This document shows, piece by piece, positions 1 through 8,464 of a DNA stretch of 64,000 nt (the first letter of the stretch is position 1; every line of letters starts with the position of its first letter). This DNA is from Shewanella sp. KX20019 (GTDB taxonomy: Bacteria > Pseudomonadota > Gammaproteobacteria > Enterobacterales > Shewanellaceae): assembly GCF_016757755.1 (NCBI RefSeq), contig NZ_CP068437.1, positions 3,410,001 through 3,474,000 on the forward strand, written 5' to 3'. A model generated the notes under the pieces. That model was not told the DNA's origin. It did no database searches and saw nothing but the letters and a program-made list of their open reading frames with translations. The translations under genes and the position numbers were made by a program.

Positions 1-775
1 CAAAATATGCTTGAGCATCAGCTTCAGTAACAGCAACATCAGTTGCTAGCTGCTTGGCATCAAGTTCGATGTAATTAAGGCTAACCACTTCAGGTCTGAC
101 AAACTGACCTAGGTTTGAGTTGTAGTAAGTTTGGATCTGCTCATCAGTAACACTTGTAGCGGCAATGAAAGGGGCTGAGTCGATGACCAAATAGTTAATA
201 TCGCGTGTTTGTCCTTGGATATTAGCCAAGTACTCAGCTTCACCCGCTAGTACAAACTCAGAACCCACCAGTGTTGCCACTAATTGGCGACGCGTCATAT
301 CGGTGCGCATCATGTCTCTAAAAGAGTTAGCTTGGTAGCCGAGCTGACGCAATATAGACTGATACCGGTCATTATCAAATATGCCATCAGTCTGGAATGC
401 TGGCTCTGTCATAATCGCAGCGCGGATCTGTTCGTCTGATACACGAAGTCCTAACTCAGCAGCATTTTGATCTAATAGCTTTTCAGCCACTAAACGCTCT
501 AATACACTCTGCTTAACGCTCTGCATATAATTTTCATCTGCAGATAGCGTAGAGAACATATCACCTAGTTGCTGTTCAAGACGACCACGCTCATTCTCAT
601 AAGCTTGCTCTAAAGCAGAACTGCCGATCTCTTCACCATTTACGGTAGCGGCTGCAACCTCAGTTGAAGAACCTAAATAACTACTCACACCCGTAAATGC
701 AAATGAAAGTATCACTAGGACTAAAATGCTCTTTGCAATTACGCCTTGTGATCCTTCACGAATCTTTTCTAACAT
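1..775 (-). CDS. ppiD: Peptidyl-prolyl cis-trans isomerase D (SurA N-domain chaperone), 3' end missing
   Basis: The reverse strand from 775 reads MLEKIREGSQ and stays open to the left edge, so about 258 N-terminal residues are present and the C-terminus lies outside. Residues about 15-35 form one hydrophobic segment (AKSILVLVILSFAFTG), the usual N-terminal anchor. After it comes a SurA-type N-domain (VNGEEIG, then LLDQNAAELGLRVSDEQIR). PpiD is an inner-membrane-anchored periplasmic folding helper that contacts proteins leaving the Sec translocon. The position directly after hupB and lon matches the order in Escherichia coli, which supports the name. The parvulin domain should lie beyond the window and could not be checked. 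Confidence 0.93.
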   Translation of the reverse strand, partial: MLEKIREGSQGVIAKSILVLVILSFAFTGVSSYLGSSTEVAAATVNGEEIGSSALEQAYENERGRLEQQLGDMFSTLSADENYMQSVKQSVLERLVAEKLLDQNAAELGLRVSDEQIRAAIMTEPAFQTDGIFDNDRYQSILRQLGYQANSFRDMMRTDMTRRQLVATLVGSEFVLAGEAEYLANIQGQTRDINYLVIDSAPFIAATSVTDEQIQTYYNSNLGQFVRPEVVSLNYIELDAKQLATDVAVTEADAQAYF

Positions 776-806
776 CAGACTTCTCGCTGGTTGCGATTAA
801 TAAAAT

Positions 807-840
807 AAAAAGGCGCATCACTCGTTGGATGCGCCTTTTT
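807..840 (-). terminator. Hairpin with flanking A/T runs in the ppiD leader
   Basis: A strong stem (GGCGCATC pairing with GATGCGCC) is flanked by A and T runs, so it resembles an intrinsic terminator on either strand. On the minus strand it lies only about 32 nt before the ppiD start and after the separate hupB terminator. It may therefore limit read-through from hupB into ppiD. Confidence 0.6.
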
Positions 841-923
841 GTAATTTAATAGTAAAGAGAAATGAACCTCTTTACTCTTGCTGACTATCACTAAGCAAAA
901 GCCTAATAACAGTCTTTTTTCTC

Positions 924-951
924 GTAAAAAGCACTGTCTAAACAGTGCTTT
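924..951 (-). terminator. hupB terminator
   Basis: The stem AAAGCACTGT / ACAGTGCTTT has a 4-nt loop and is followed on the minus strand by T-rich sequence. It lies about 40 nt after the hupB stop codon. Confidence 0.7.
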
Positions 952-989
952 CTACAATAACCTTACAAAGGCTGCAGTTAACGAGTCTC

Positions 990-1262
990 TTAGTTAACAG
1001 CGTCTTTTAGCGACTTACCAGCTTTAAATGCCGGAATGTTTGCTGCAGCGATTTTGATCTCTTTACCCGTCTGAGGGTTACGACCAATGCGCTCTGCACG
1101 CTGACGTACTTCGAAAGTACCAAAACCAACAAGAGCAATCTTATCGCCTTCTTTTAGCCCGTCTGTAACAGCGCCAATGAAAGAATCTAATGCACGGCCA
1201 GCAGCGGCTTTAGAAATGTCAGCACCAGAAGCGATTTTCTCGATTAGTTCAGATTTGTTCAT
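990..1262 (-). CDS. hupB: DNA-binding protein HU-beta
   Basis: A 90-residue histone-like nucleoid protein beginning MNKSELIEKIA. It has the family signature GFGTFEVRQRAERIGRNPQTG (around residues 46-66), the DNA-binding arm, and ends near KAGKSLKDAVN. HU binds and bends DNA without strict sequence preference and helps compact the chromosome. An upstream in-frame start would add 11 residues. The ATG at 1262 is preferred because AAGGGG lies just before it and because 90 residues is the family length. It lies downstream of lon with its own promoter. Confidence 0.97.
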   Translation of the reverse strand: MNKSELIEKIASGADISKAAAGRALDSFIGAVTDGLKEGDKIALVGFGTFEVRQRAERIGRNPQTGKEIKIAAANIPAFKAGKSLKDAVN

Positions 1263-1329
1263 GTCATCCCCTTGAATGTAATTTTTGTACCGCACCCAAA
1301 TCCCTATCTAGAGCGGTCTGCGGAGGCTT

Positions 1330-1358
1330 TTTATAACAAGCTTAGAACCAAAGTTCAA
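1330..1358 (-). promoter_or_regulatory. Predicted sigma-70 promoter of hupB
   Basis: On the minus strand TTGAAC (1353-1358) and TATAAA (1330-1335) are separated by exactly 17 nt. The start codon is about 68 nt further on. Both hexamers are close to consensus, so hupB can be transcribed independently of lon. Confidence 0.65.
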
Positions 1359-1404
1359 GCCTTATAGGAAAACCAAAGAAATAATTTAGGATACTGCTCA
1401 AAAC

Positions 1405-1431
1405 CAGTCACTCCAAGGGCTGGAGCGACTG
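1405..1431 (-). terminator. Hairpin downstream of lon
   Basis: An 11-bp stem (CAGTCGCTCCA with TGGAGTGACTG, one G-T pair) is followed on the minus strand by GGTTTTG. It lies about 90 nt after the lon stop and is a plausible lon terminator, although the T-run is short. Confidence 0.45.
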
Positions 1432-1519
1432 ACTCTCCACTGACTTAGGCTACCACAGCTAGGCACTTTGGTAAGCCCCTTTTTGCACTTTTTTTCGTGC
1501 AATACTGCAATTTATTGCG

Positions 1520-3877
1520 TTAGCCCACGTTTTCCACTACTTCGAAGCCCTCTACTGGTCGTTCAAGTGCCAGTTTTAGTACTTCTTCAACCCATTTAAC
1601 TGGGTAGATCTTTAAGTCTGCGATCACATTTGCTGGAATCTCTTCCAAATCTCGTTCATTTTCCTTTGGAATTAGAACAACTTTGGTCCCGCCACGGTGC
1701 GCAGCGAGTAATTTTTCTTTTAATCCACCAATAGGCAATACTTCACCTCTTAGTGTGATTTCACCTGTCATCGCCACATCGGCGCGAACAGGATTGCCCG
1801 TAAGACTAGAAACCAATGCAGTACACATGGCTGCACCTGCTGAAGGACCATCTTTTGGCGTTGCCCCTTCTGGAACGTGCACATGAATATCACGCTTTTC
1901 ATAGAAGTCCGGGTTAATACCAAGCTGCTCAGCTCGAGCACGAACCACGGTCATTGCCGCTTGAATCGACTCTTGCATCACATCACCTAGCGAACCGGTA
2001 TACGACAACTTGCCTTTTCCTGGCACAGATGTCGCTTCGATAGTGAGCAAATCACCACCGACTTCAGTCCATGCAAGTCCCGTTACTTGGCCTATCTGAT
2101 TGTTTGATTCCGCTTTACCGTAATCACAACGTTGTACGCCTAAGAAAGACTTAAGATTATCTTGGTTGACTAAAACATGTTTGATGCTTTTATCCAGTAA
2201 GATCTGCTTAACGACTTTACGACAAATCTTCGATAATTCTCGCTCAAGCGCACGCACGCCAGCTTCGCGAGTGTAGTATCGAATAATACCGACAATAGCG
2301 CTATCATCAACGGTGACTTCTTTGGCTTTAAGTCCATTGCGCTCAATCTGCTTAGGCAACAGGTGCTGCTTAGCAATATTCAGTTTTTCATCTTCGGTAT
2401 AACCCGACAGACGAATGACTTCCATACGGTCTAATAACGGACCAGGAATGTTCATTGAGTTCGATGTCGCTACAAACATCACGTCGGACAGGTCATAATC
2501 AACCTCCATGTAATGGTCGCTAAATGTTGAGTTCTGCTCTGGATCAAGCACCTCAAGTAGTGCAGATGCGGGATCGCCACGCATGTCGCTGCTCATTTTG
2601 TCAATTTCATCGAGCAAAAATAGTGGGTTTTTTACCCCCACCTTTGACATTTTCTGGATGACTTTACCCGGCATAGAGCCAATATAGGTACGACGATGAC
2701 CACGGATCTCCGCTTCATCTCGAACACCGCCTAAGGCGACGCGAACATACTTACGTCCGGTCGCTTTAGCGATAGATTGGCCCAATGACGTTTTACCCAC
2801 ACCTGGTGGTCCAACTAAACAAAGAATTGGCCCTTTAAGCTGTTTAACACGGCTTTGTACTGCTAGATATTCAAGAATACGCTCTTTGACTTTCTCTAGA
2901 CCAAAATGGTCTGTGTCGAGTACATCTTGCGCTTTAGCAAGGTCACGCTTAATCTTAGAGCGCTTATGCCAAGGTACGGCGACCATCCACTCAACATAGC
3001 TTCTCACCACTGTCGCTTCAGCTGACATAGGTGACATCATCTTCAGTTTATTAAGTTCAGCCGTCGCTTTGTCTTTAGCCTCTTCAGGCATTTTCGCTTC
3101 TTCAATCTTTTTCGCTAAGCTTTCAAACTCATCGTGAGACTCATCAATATCACCGAGTTCTTTTTGAATCGCTTTCATTTGCTCATTCAAATAGTACTCA
3201 CGCTGACTCTTTTCCATCTGCTTTTTAACGCGGCCACGGATCCGTTTTTCGACCTGTAACAGATCAATTTCAGATTCCATCATCGCCATCAAATACTCGA
3301 TGCGTTCGCCAACATCGACCATCTCAAGTACTGACTGTTTGTCTTCAAGCTTCAACGGCATATGCGCTGCCATAGTATCAGCAAGTCGAGCAGCTTCATC
3401 GATACCTGAAAGTGACGTAAGTACTTCTGGTGGGATTTTTTTATTCAGCTTGATATAGCCTTCAAACTGCCCTACTGCCGAGCGAATCAAGACCTCTTCT
3501 TCTTTATCAGTCAGAGGCGCAGACTCAAGGTAATGCGCAGTAGCTTGGAATATATCGTCCTGCTCAGAATAGTTATCAATCCGCGCACGCTGGCCGCCTT
3601 CGACCAACACTTTAACAGTACCGTCAGGAAGCTTAAGCAGTTGTAAAATGGAGGCTACTGTACCAACGTCAAAAATATCATCACTACTAGGATCGTCTAA
3701 CTCAGCATCACGCTGTGCGACTAATATAATTTGTTTACCTTGATCCATCGCTTTTTCTAAGCAACGAATGGACTTTTCTCGGCCTACGAATAACGGAATT
3801 ACCATATGGGGATAAACCACTACATCTCTCAGTGGTAGTACGGGTAGTTCGATTCGCGTATCACGCTCTAGAGTCAT
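1520..3877 (-). CDS. lon: ATP-dependent serine protease Lon
   Basis: A 785-residue AAA+ protease, the usual length. In order it shows the N-terminal LON substrate-binding domain (IELPVLPLRDVVVYPHMVIP), a long coiled region (EKRIRGRVKKQMEKSQREYYL), Walker A GPPGVGKTS near residue 355, Walker B LFLLDEIDKM, and the C-terminal protease domain. The catalytic Ser is in PKDGPSAG and the partner Lys in GGLKEKLLAA, giving the Ser-Lys dyad. Lon degrades misfolded proteins and selected regulators in the cytoplasm. It sits between clpX and hupB as in other enterobacteria-like genomes. A heat-shock-type promoter precedes it. Confidence 0.98.
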   Translation of the reverse strand: MTLERDTRIELPVLPLRDVVVYPHMVIPLFVGREKSIRCLEKAMDQGKQIILVAQRDAELDDPSSDDIFDVGTVASILQLLKLPDGTVKVLVEGGQRARIDNYSEQDDIFQATAHYLESAPLTDKEEEVLIRSAVGQFEGYIKLNKKIPPEVLTSLSGIDEAARLADTMAAHMPLKLEDKQSVLEMVDVGERIEYLMAMMESEIDLLQVEKRIRGRVKKQMEKSQREYYLNEQMKAIQKELGDIDESHDEFESLAKKIEEAKMPEEAKDKATAELNKLKMMSPMSAEATVVRSYVEWMVAVPWHKRSKIKRDLAKAQDVLDTDHFGLEKVKERILEYLAVQSRVKQLKGPILCLVGPPGVGKTSLGQSIAKATGRKYVRVALGGVRDEAEIRGHRRTYIGSMPGKVIQKMSKVGVKNPLFLLDEIDKMSSDMRGDPASALLEVLDPEQNSTFSDHYMEVDYDLSDVMFVATSNSMNIPGPLLDRMEVIRLSGYTEDEKLNIAKQHLLPKQIERNGLKAKEVTVDDSAIVGIIRYYTREAGVRALERELSKICRKVVKQILLDKSIKHVLVNQDNLKSFLGVQRCDYGKAESNNQIGQVTGLAWTEVGGDLLTIEATSVPGKGKLSYTGSLGDVMQESIQAAMTVVRARAEQLGINPDFYEKRDIHVHVPEGATPKDGPSAGAAMCTALVSSLTGNPVRADVAMTGEITLRGEVLPIGGLKEKLLAAHRGGTKVVLIPKENERDLEEIPANVIADLKIYPVKWVEEVLKLALERPVEGFEVVENVG

Positions 3878-3911
3878 AGCTCGATTCCGTTTTGTCTGAA
3901 TACTTAAGAGT

Positions 3912-3938
3912 ATATTGGGATGATTCGATAGGATTCAA
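3912..3938 (-). promoter_or_regulatory. Predicted sigma-32 (heat-shock) promoter of lon
   Basis: On the minus strand CATTGAAT is followed after about 14 nt by CCCAATAT. This fits the sigma-32 pattern (CTTGAA, then CCCATNT) and resembles the heat-shock promoter of E. coli lon. The lon start lies about 35 nt downstream of the -10 element. Confidence 0.65.
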
Positions 3939-3969
3939 TGGCGAATAACAATTAAATAATAAACTGCAC

Positions 3970-3996
3970 AAAAAAGGAGCCATAAAGGCTCCTTTC
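3970..3996 (-). terminator. clpX terminator
   Basis: On the minus strand GGAGCC-TTTAT-GGCTCC is followed by TTTTTT, starting about 28 nt after the clpX stop. It is a typical intrinsic terminator separating clpPX from lon. Confidence 0.8.
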
Positions 3997-4024
3997 AATA
4001 CACGACTATAATTAAGACGCTATC

Positions 4025-5302
4025 TTACTCAGCACTTGCTGTTTGCGCTTCGTTAGTTGCGTAGATAAGAATAGGTGATGATTCACCCTTCACTACCGAC
4101 TCATCTACCACCACTTTTACAACATCATCTGTTGAAGGTAGGTCATACATGATATCAAGCAAGATGCCCTCAACGATAGAGCGTAATCCACGCGCACCCG
4201 TTTTACGAGTCTGTGCTTTGATCGCAATGGCTTTCAGCGCATCTTCTCTAAACTCTAGTTCAACACCTTCCATGTCAAATAATGCAGCAAACTGCTTCGT
4301 TATCGCATTTTTAGGTTCAGAAAGAATTTGAATAAGTGCTGCGTCATCAAGTTCAGCCAAGGTAGCTAAAACAGGCAAGCGGCCAATAAATTCAGGAATA
4401 AGACCAAACTTAACTAAATCTTCAGGTTCGACTTGCAATAACATATCAGAGATTGTCGCTTTATCAGCGTCTCCTTTAACCTGCGCACCAAAACCAATGC
4501 CCGAACCTACGTTCGAACGCTGTTCAATTACTTTTTCTAAGCCTGAGAATGCACCACCACAAACAAATAAAATCTTTGAGGTATCTACCTGCAAAAACTC
4601 TTGCTGTGGATGCTTACGACCACCTTGAGGTGGAACCGCAGCTACCGTGCCTTCAATCAGTTTGAGTAAAGCTTGTTGAACACCTTCGCCTGATACATCG
4701 CGGGTAATCGATGGGTTGTCAGACTTACGACTGATTTTATCAATTTCATCAATATAGACGATACCACGTTGGGCCTTCTCTACATCGTAATCACACTTTT
4801 GCAGTAGCTTTTGAATGATGTTTTCAACATCTTCACCAACATAACCCGCTTCAGTCAGCGTCGTTGCATCAGCCATCGTGAACGGTACATTTAGGAAGCG
4901 TGCAAGCGTTTCTGCTAGCAGTGTTTTACCACTACCCGTTGGACCAATAAGCAAAATATTACTTTTACCCAGCTCTACACCGTCTTTAGGGCTAGCATTC
5001 TTCAAGCGTTTGTAATGGTTGTATACCGCTACAGATAACACCTTCTTAGCCTTATCTTGACCAATAACATAATCGTCCAAATGCGCTCTTAACTCATGCG
5101 GCGTTGGCAACTTGTCTTGATCTTGCTTGGGAGATATCTCTTTTATCTCTTCTCTGATGATGTCATTGCAGAGTTCCACACACTCATCGCAAACATATAC
5201 AGAAGGTCCAGCAATAAGTTTTCTCACTTCATGCTGGCTCTTTCCACAAAAAGAGCAGTACAGCAGCTTGCCGCCGTCACCGGTACCTTTGTTTTCGCCC
5301 AT
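4025..5302 (-). CDS. clpX: ATP-dependent Clp protease ATP-binding subunit ClpX
   Basis: A 425-residue AAA+ unfoldase. The N-terminal zinc-binding domain shows CSFCGK and later CDECVELC, the four Cys ligands. Walker A is GPTGSGKT (about residues 118-125) and Walker B VYIDEIDKI. An IGF-type loop for docking on ClpP is visible at GSGIGFGAQV. ClpX recognises tagged or otherwise marked proteins, unfolds them and feeds them into ClpP. The gene follows clpP with 84 nt between, so co-transcription is likely. Confidence 0.98.
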   Translation of the reverse strand: MGENKGTGDGGKLLYCSFCGKSQHEVRKLIAGPSVYVCDECVELCNDIIREEIKEISPKQDQDKLPTPHELRAHLDDYVIGQDKAKKVLSVAVYNHYKRLKNASPKDGVELGKSNILLIGPTGSGKTLLAETLARFLNVPFTMADATTLTEAGYVGEDVENIIQKLLQKCDYDVEKAQRGIVYIDEIDKISRKSDNPSITRDVSGEGVQQALLKLIEGTVAAVPPQGGRKHPQQEFLQVDTSKILFVCGGAFSGLEKVIEQRSNVGSGIGFGAQVKGDADKATISDMLLQVEPEDLVKFGLIPEFIGRLPVLATLAELDDAALIQILSEPKNAITKQFAALFDMEGVELEFREDALKAIAIKAQTRKTGARGLRSIVEGILLDIMYDLPSTDDVVKVVVDESVVKGESSPILIYATNEAQTASAE

Positions 5303-5386
5303 TACCTTACCTCTGTTTGCAGCTAATCAGCTGCGGAATTCTTAATTTCACTTCATAACTCAGCATAGCTCAGCCTAAAGCAAAAA

Positions 5387-5998
5387 TCAGCCTCGTTTAT
5401 TCATCACTGAATCGACAAGCCCATACTCTGTGGCTTCATCAGCACTCATAAAGTTGTCACGATCAGTATCACGCTCAATCACTTCTAGCGGTTGACCAGT
5501 ATGTTCAGCAAGCATAGTGTTCAACTTATTCTTAATGCCTAAGATCTCTTGCGCATGAATGGCAATGTCAGATGCTTGGCCTTGGAATCCGCCCAAAGGC
5601 TGGTGGATCATAACACGTGAGTTAGGTAAACAATGACGTTTTCCTTCTGCTCCACCTGCTAATAAAAATGCGCCCATGCTCGCTGCTTGTCCAATACACA
5701 CAGTGCTAACGTTTGGCTTAATGAACTGCATAGTGTCATATATCGCCATTCCAGCAGTGACTGAGCCACCTGGAGAGTTAATATAGAGGAATATATCTTT
5801 ATCAGGGCTCTCTGATTCCAAAAACAGCAACTGTGCAACGACCAAGTTAGCCATATGCTCTTCTACAGGGCCTACTAAGAAAATGATACGCTCTTTTAAG
5901 AGACGTGAATAGATATCATATGAGCGTTCACCTTTAGCTGTTTGTTCAACAACCATAGGCACGAGTGCATTAAGTACTGATTCTGGTGCTTTGTGCAT
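5387..5998 (-). CDS. clpP: ATP-dependent Clp protease proteolytic subunit ClpP
   Basis: A 203-residue serine peptidase. The catalytic triad can be placed: Ser107 in GQAASMGA, His132 in VMIHQPLGG, and an Asp near residue 181 in ERDTDRD. The glycine-rich SPGGSVTAG loop contributes to the oxyanion hole. ClpP forms the double-heptamer degradation chamber that works with ClpX in the cytoplasm. It is placed between tig and clpX, the common order. The first few residues are probably a removable propeptide. Confidence 0.98.
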   Translation of the reverse strand: MHKAPESVLNALVPMVVEQTAKGERSYDIYSRLLKERIIFLVGPVEEHMANLVVAQLLFLESESPDKDIFLYINSPGGSVTAGMAIYDTMQFIKPNVSTVCIGQAASMGAFLLAGGAEGKRHCLPNSRVMIHQPLGGFQGQASDIAIHAQEILGIKNKLNTMLAEHTGQPLEVIERDTDRDNFMSADEATEYGLVDSVMNKRG

Positions 5999-6012
5999 GA
6001 TTAATTTCCCTA

Positions 6013-6053
6013 AATAAAAATGGCCCGCATGAGGAACCTCATACAGGCCATTA
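6013..6053 (-). terminator. Terminator-like hairpin between tig and clpP
   Basis: On the minus strand an imperfect long stem (AATGGCC, TATGAGG, then TCAT and GGCCATT) is followed by TTTTATTTA, about 15 nt before the clpP start. It would reduce, not necessarily abolish, transcription from tig into clpP. A second small hairpin (AAATGGC / GCCATTT, 6055-6073) lies just upstream. Confidence 0.6.
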
Positions 6054-6087
6054 TAAATGGCTTATAGCCATTTAAGTCAAGCGATGG

Positions 6088-7392
6088 TTACCCGCGACCG
6101 GTAGCCTTGTTCATAAATTCTTCAAATTTGACTTCTTTTTCAGTCAAAGTTGCAGTTTTTAGTAACGCTTCTACTGCTTGCTCTTCAAGTGCAACGTTAC
6201 GCATGTTTTGCATAAGCTCTTCATTGCCATTGTAGTATGCAACAACTTCACTTGGATCTTCGTATGCAGATGCCATTGAAGCGATTAGCGCTTGAACACG
6301 CTCATCTTCCGCTTTAAGCTCGCTAGTCTTGATAACTTCACCAAGTAATAAACCAACCTTAACACGACGCTCTGCTTGTTCAGTGAACAAATCAGCAGGA
6401 AGTTCAGGCATGCTTGCAGCTTGGTCACCGAAGCGTTCCATTGCTTGCTTACGCAATACTTCTACTTCGCCTTCAATCAGTGCTTTTGGCAGGTCTAAAG
6501 CATTTTGCTCAACAAGACCATTAAGGACTTGCTCTTTAATATTAGCTTTAAGTGCTTGCTCTAGTTCACGACCCATGTTCTTGCTGATCTCAGCACGTAA
6601 TGCGTCGATTCCGCCTTCGTTAACACCAAATAGTGTTGCGAATTCGTCATTTACTTCTGGAAGGTTAGCACCTTGAACTTCAGTCAGGGTAATAACAAAC
6701 TTCGCTGCTTTACCTTTTAAGTTCTCTGCGTGGTAATCTTCAGGGAAAGTCACTTCGATTTCGAACTCTTCACCCGCTTTATGACCTTCAATACCAGATT
6801 CAAAACCTGGGATCATGCGGCCGCTACCAAGTTGTAGTTCGAAGTCATCAGCTTTACCGCCTTCAAACTCTTCACCGTCAACTGAACCAACGAAGTTGAA
6901 TTTAGTTTTGTCACCTTCAGCTGCAGCACGTTCAACAACGTCAAATGAAGCGTGTTGGTTACGTAGCGTTTCAATCATAGCGTCAACATCAGCTTCTGTA
7001 ACTTCAGCTTTAGGTTGCTCAACAGCAATTGACTCTAAACCTTTAAGCTCTACTTCAGGGTAGATTTCAAAAGTGGCTACAAACTCAAAGTTTTCACCTT
7101 CAGAAGAACCGGCAGTCAACGTTGGCGCACCCGCTGGGTTTAACTTCTCGGCAATGATAGCTTCAACAAAGTTACGCTGCATCACTTCACCAGTGATATC
7201 TTGACGAATAGCTTTGCCGTAACGCTTATTAATCACGCTAACTGGTACTTTTCCTTTACGGAAACCGTCGATACGAGCACGCTTAGCTTCACTTTTTAAT
7301 GCTTCTTTAACTGTGTTTTCGATCTGCTCAGCAGGTACCGAAATAGTTAGGCGACGCTCTAGACCTTGTGTGGTTTCTACAGAAACTTGCAT
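6088..7392 (-). CDS. tig: Trigger factor (ribosome-associated chaperone and prolyl isomerase)
   Basis: A 434-residue protein from MQVSVETTQG. The N-terminal ribosome-binding domain carries the signature GFRKGKVP (FRK motif). An FKBP-type isomerase domain follows (GDKTKFNFVGSVDGEEFEGG around residues 155-240), then the helical C-terminal chaperone domain. Trigger factor meets nascent chains at the ribosome exit tunnel. An upstream in-frame start would add 17 residues. The start at 7392 is chosen because GAGGT lies just before it and the family begins MQVS. It heads the tig-clpP-clpX-lon block. Confidence 0.97.
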   Translation of the reverse strand: MQVSVETTQGLERRLTISVPAEQIENTVKEALKSEAKRARIDGFRKGKVPVSVINKRYGKAIRQDITGEVMQRNFVEAIIAEKLNPAGAPTLTAGSSEGENFEFVATFEIYPEVELKGLESIAVEQPKAEVTEADVDAMIETLRNQHASFDVVERAAAEGDKTKFNFVGSVDGEEFEGGKADDFELQLGSGRMIPGFESGIEGHKAGEEFEIEVTFPEDYHAENLKGKAAKFVITLTEVQGANLPEVNDEFATLFGVNEGGIDALRAEISKNMGRELEQALKANIKEQVLNGLVEQNALDLPKALIEGEVEVLRKQAMERFGDQAASMPELPADLFTEQAERRVKVGLLLGEVIKTSELKAEDERVQALIASMASAYEDPSEVVAYYNGNEELMQNMRNVALEEQAVEALLKTATLTEKEVKFEEFMNKATGRG

Positions 7393-7601
7393 TTTTTTAC
7401 CTCGAAATATGTCCATCGTCCTTTGTAATAGTCGACATTTCAACTATTAAAGTATTCGTTTCTTGACCCGTAAATTTAACCAAAATGCCCATAAACACTG
7501 ATGTTCAGCACAGGTTACTCTTAGCTGATAATTATCAAGACGCGACATTATAGCTATCGAATGCGCTGGAGTCGAGCCTCAAAGCACGATTTACAGGCGT
7601 A

Positions 7602-7627
7602 AAAAAAGCGACCTAGGGTCGCTTTTT
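7602..7627 (-). terminator. Terminator of the tRNA operon
   Basis: AAGCGACC / GGTCGCTT with a very short loop, followed on the minus strand by a T-run. It lies about 20 nt after tRNA-His. Confidence 0.8.
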
Positions 7628-7648
7628 GAACTTCTTTCACAGAATGAG

Positions 7649-7725
7649 TGGGGTGACTGATGGGGCTCGAACCCACGACAACCGGAATCACAATCCGGGG
7701 CTCTACCAACTGAGCTACAATCACC
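7649..7725 (-). tRNA. tRNA-His (GTG)
   Basis: The 77-nt cloverleaf includes an encoded CCA end. The anticodon loop TTGTGAT gives anticodon GTG. The T-arm GTGGGTTCGAACCCCAT pairs, and the extra 5' G typical of tRNA-His pairs with C73. It is the last gene of a three-tRNA operon. Confidence 0.97.
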
Positions 7726-7732
7726 ACAAAAA

Positions 7733-7809
7733 TGGTACGCCCGGCAGGATTCGAACCTGCGGCCACCCGCTTAGAAGGCGGGTGCTCTATCCAACTGAGC
7801 TACGGGCGC
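7733..7809 (-). tRNA. tRNA-Arg (TCT)
   Basis: The 77-nt cloverleaf has acceptor GCGCCCG / CGGGCGT and an encoded CCA end. The anticodon stem CCCGC / GCGGG encloses CTTCTAA, giving anticodon TCT. It is the middle gene of the operon, 7 nt upstream of tRNA-His. Confidence 0.97.
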
Positions 7810-7874
7810 TCGGCAATGAATTTAATTCATTTCCTGAACTGGGCAACTAACGTTTACACGTTAGTGTTTAAATG

Positions 7875-7951
<77 letters not shown>

Positions 7952-8035
7952 AAATTGAAACATAATTGAAAATACATATTGGGAAGTATTTCCTGCTTCT
8001 GCTCTTAACGAAGTATCTCGTTGAGAACGGAGCGC

Positions 8036-8064
8036 ATATTATCCCTTAGCCTAAAAGCCGTCAA
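8036..8064 (-). promoter_or_regulatory. Promoter of the tRNA operon
   Basis: On the minus strand TTGACG (8059-8064) and TAATAT (8036-8041) are exactly 17 nt apart, followed by a GC-rich discriminator (GCGC). This is typical of stable-RNA promoters under stringent control. The first tRNA begins about 80 nt downstream. Confidence 0.8.
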
Positions 8065-8464
8065 CGACTTTCTGTAAAAAAACGTTCGCCTGCTTATTTA
8101 ACACGCTATGACTTCGTTCTTTGCTGCTATAGCAAGCAATGTGCGCAAGAACCCCTCAACCAAACAGACAACCTGGAGTTGCGGTCATGAGATCCATTTA
8201 TAAAGCAATATTCTCAATCTAAATTTTAAAGCATCTGTACCCAAGATTAAAAATAGCAACGAGCTAACCGAAAACAGCCATTTTAAATACAATACCTTGC
8301 GACTAAAGCTTATAAAAATGAATACTTTCTACAACTTTGCCCTATAGTTATTATCCGTATTTCAGAATTGTTTATTAGCGGTCTAAATCAATGACACCTA
8401 TCATATGTCCTGTTAAAATAGCGCCGTTTTCCATTATCGCGTCGCATAAAGGACATCTTGCCCC
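8065..8464. other. Intergenic region between the tRNA promoter and folD
   Basis: About 400 nt of A/T-rich sequence with no supported gene or strong repeat. It must hold the folD promoter. TAAAAT at 8413-8418, about 50 nt before the start codon, could be its -10 element, but no good -35 partner was seen. Confidence 0.4.
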
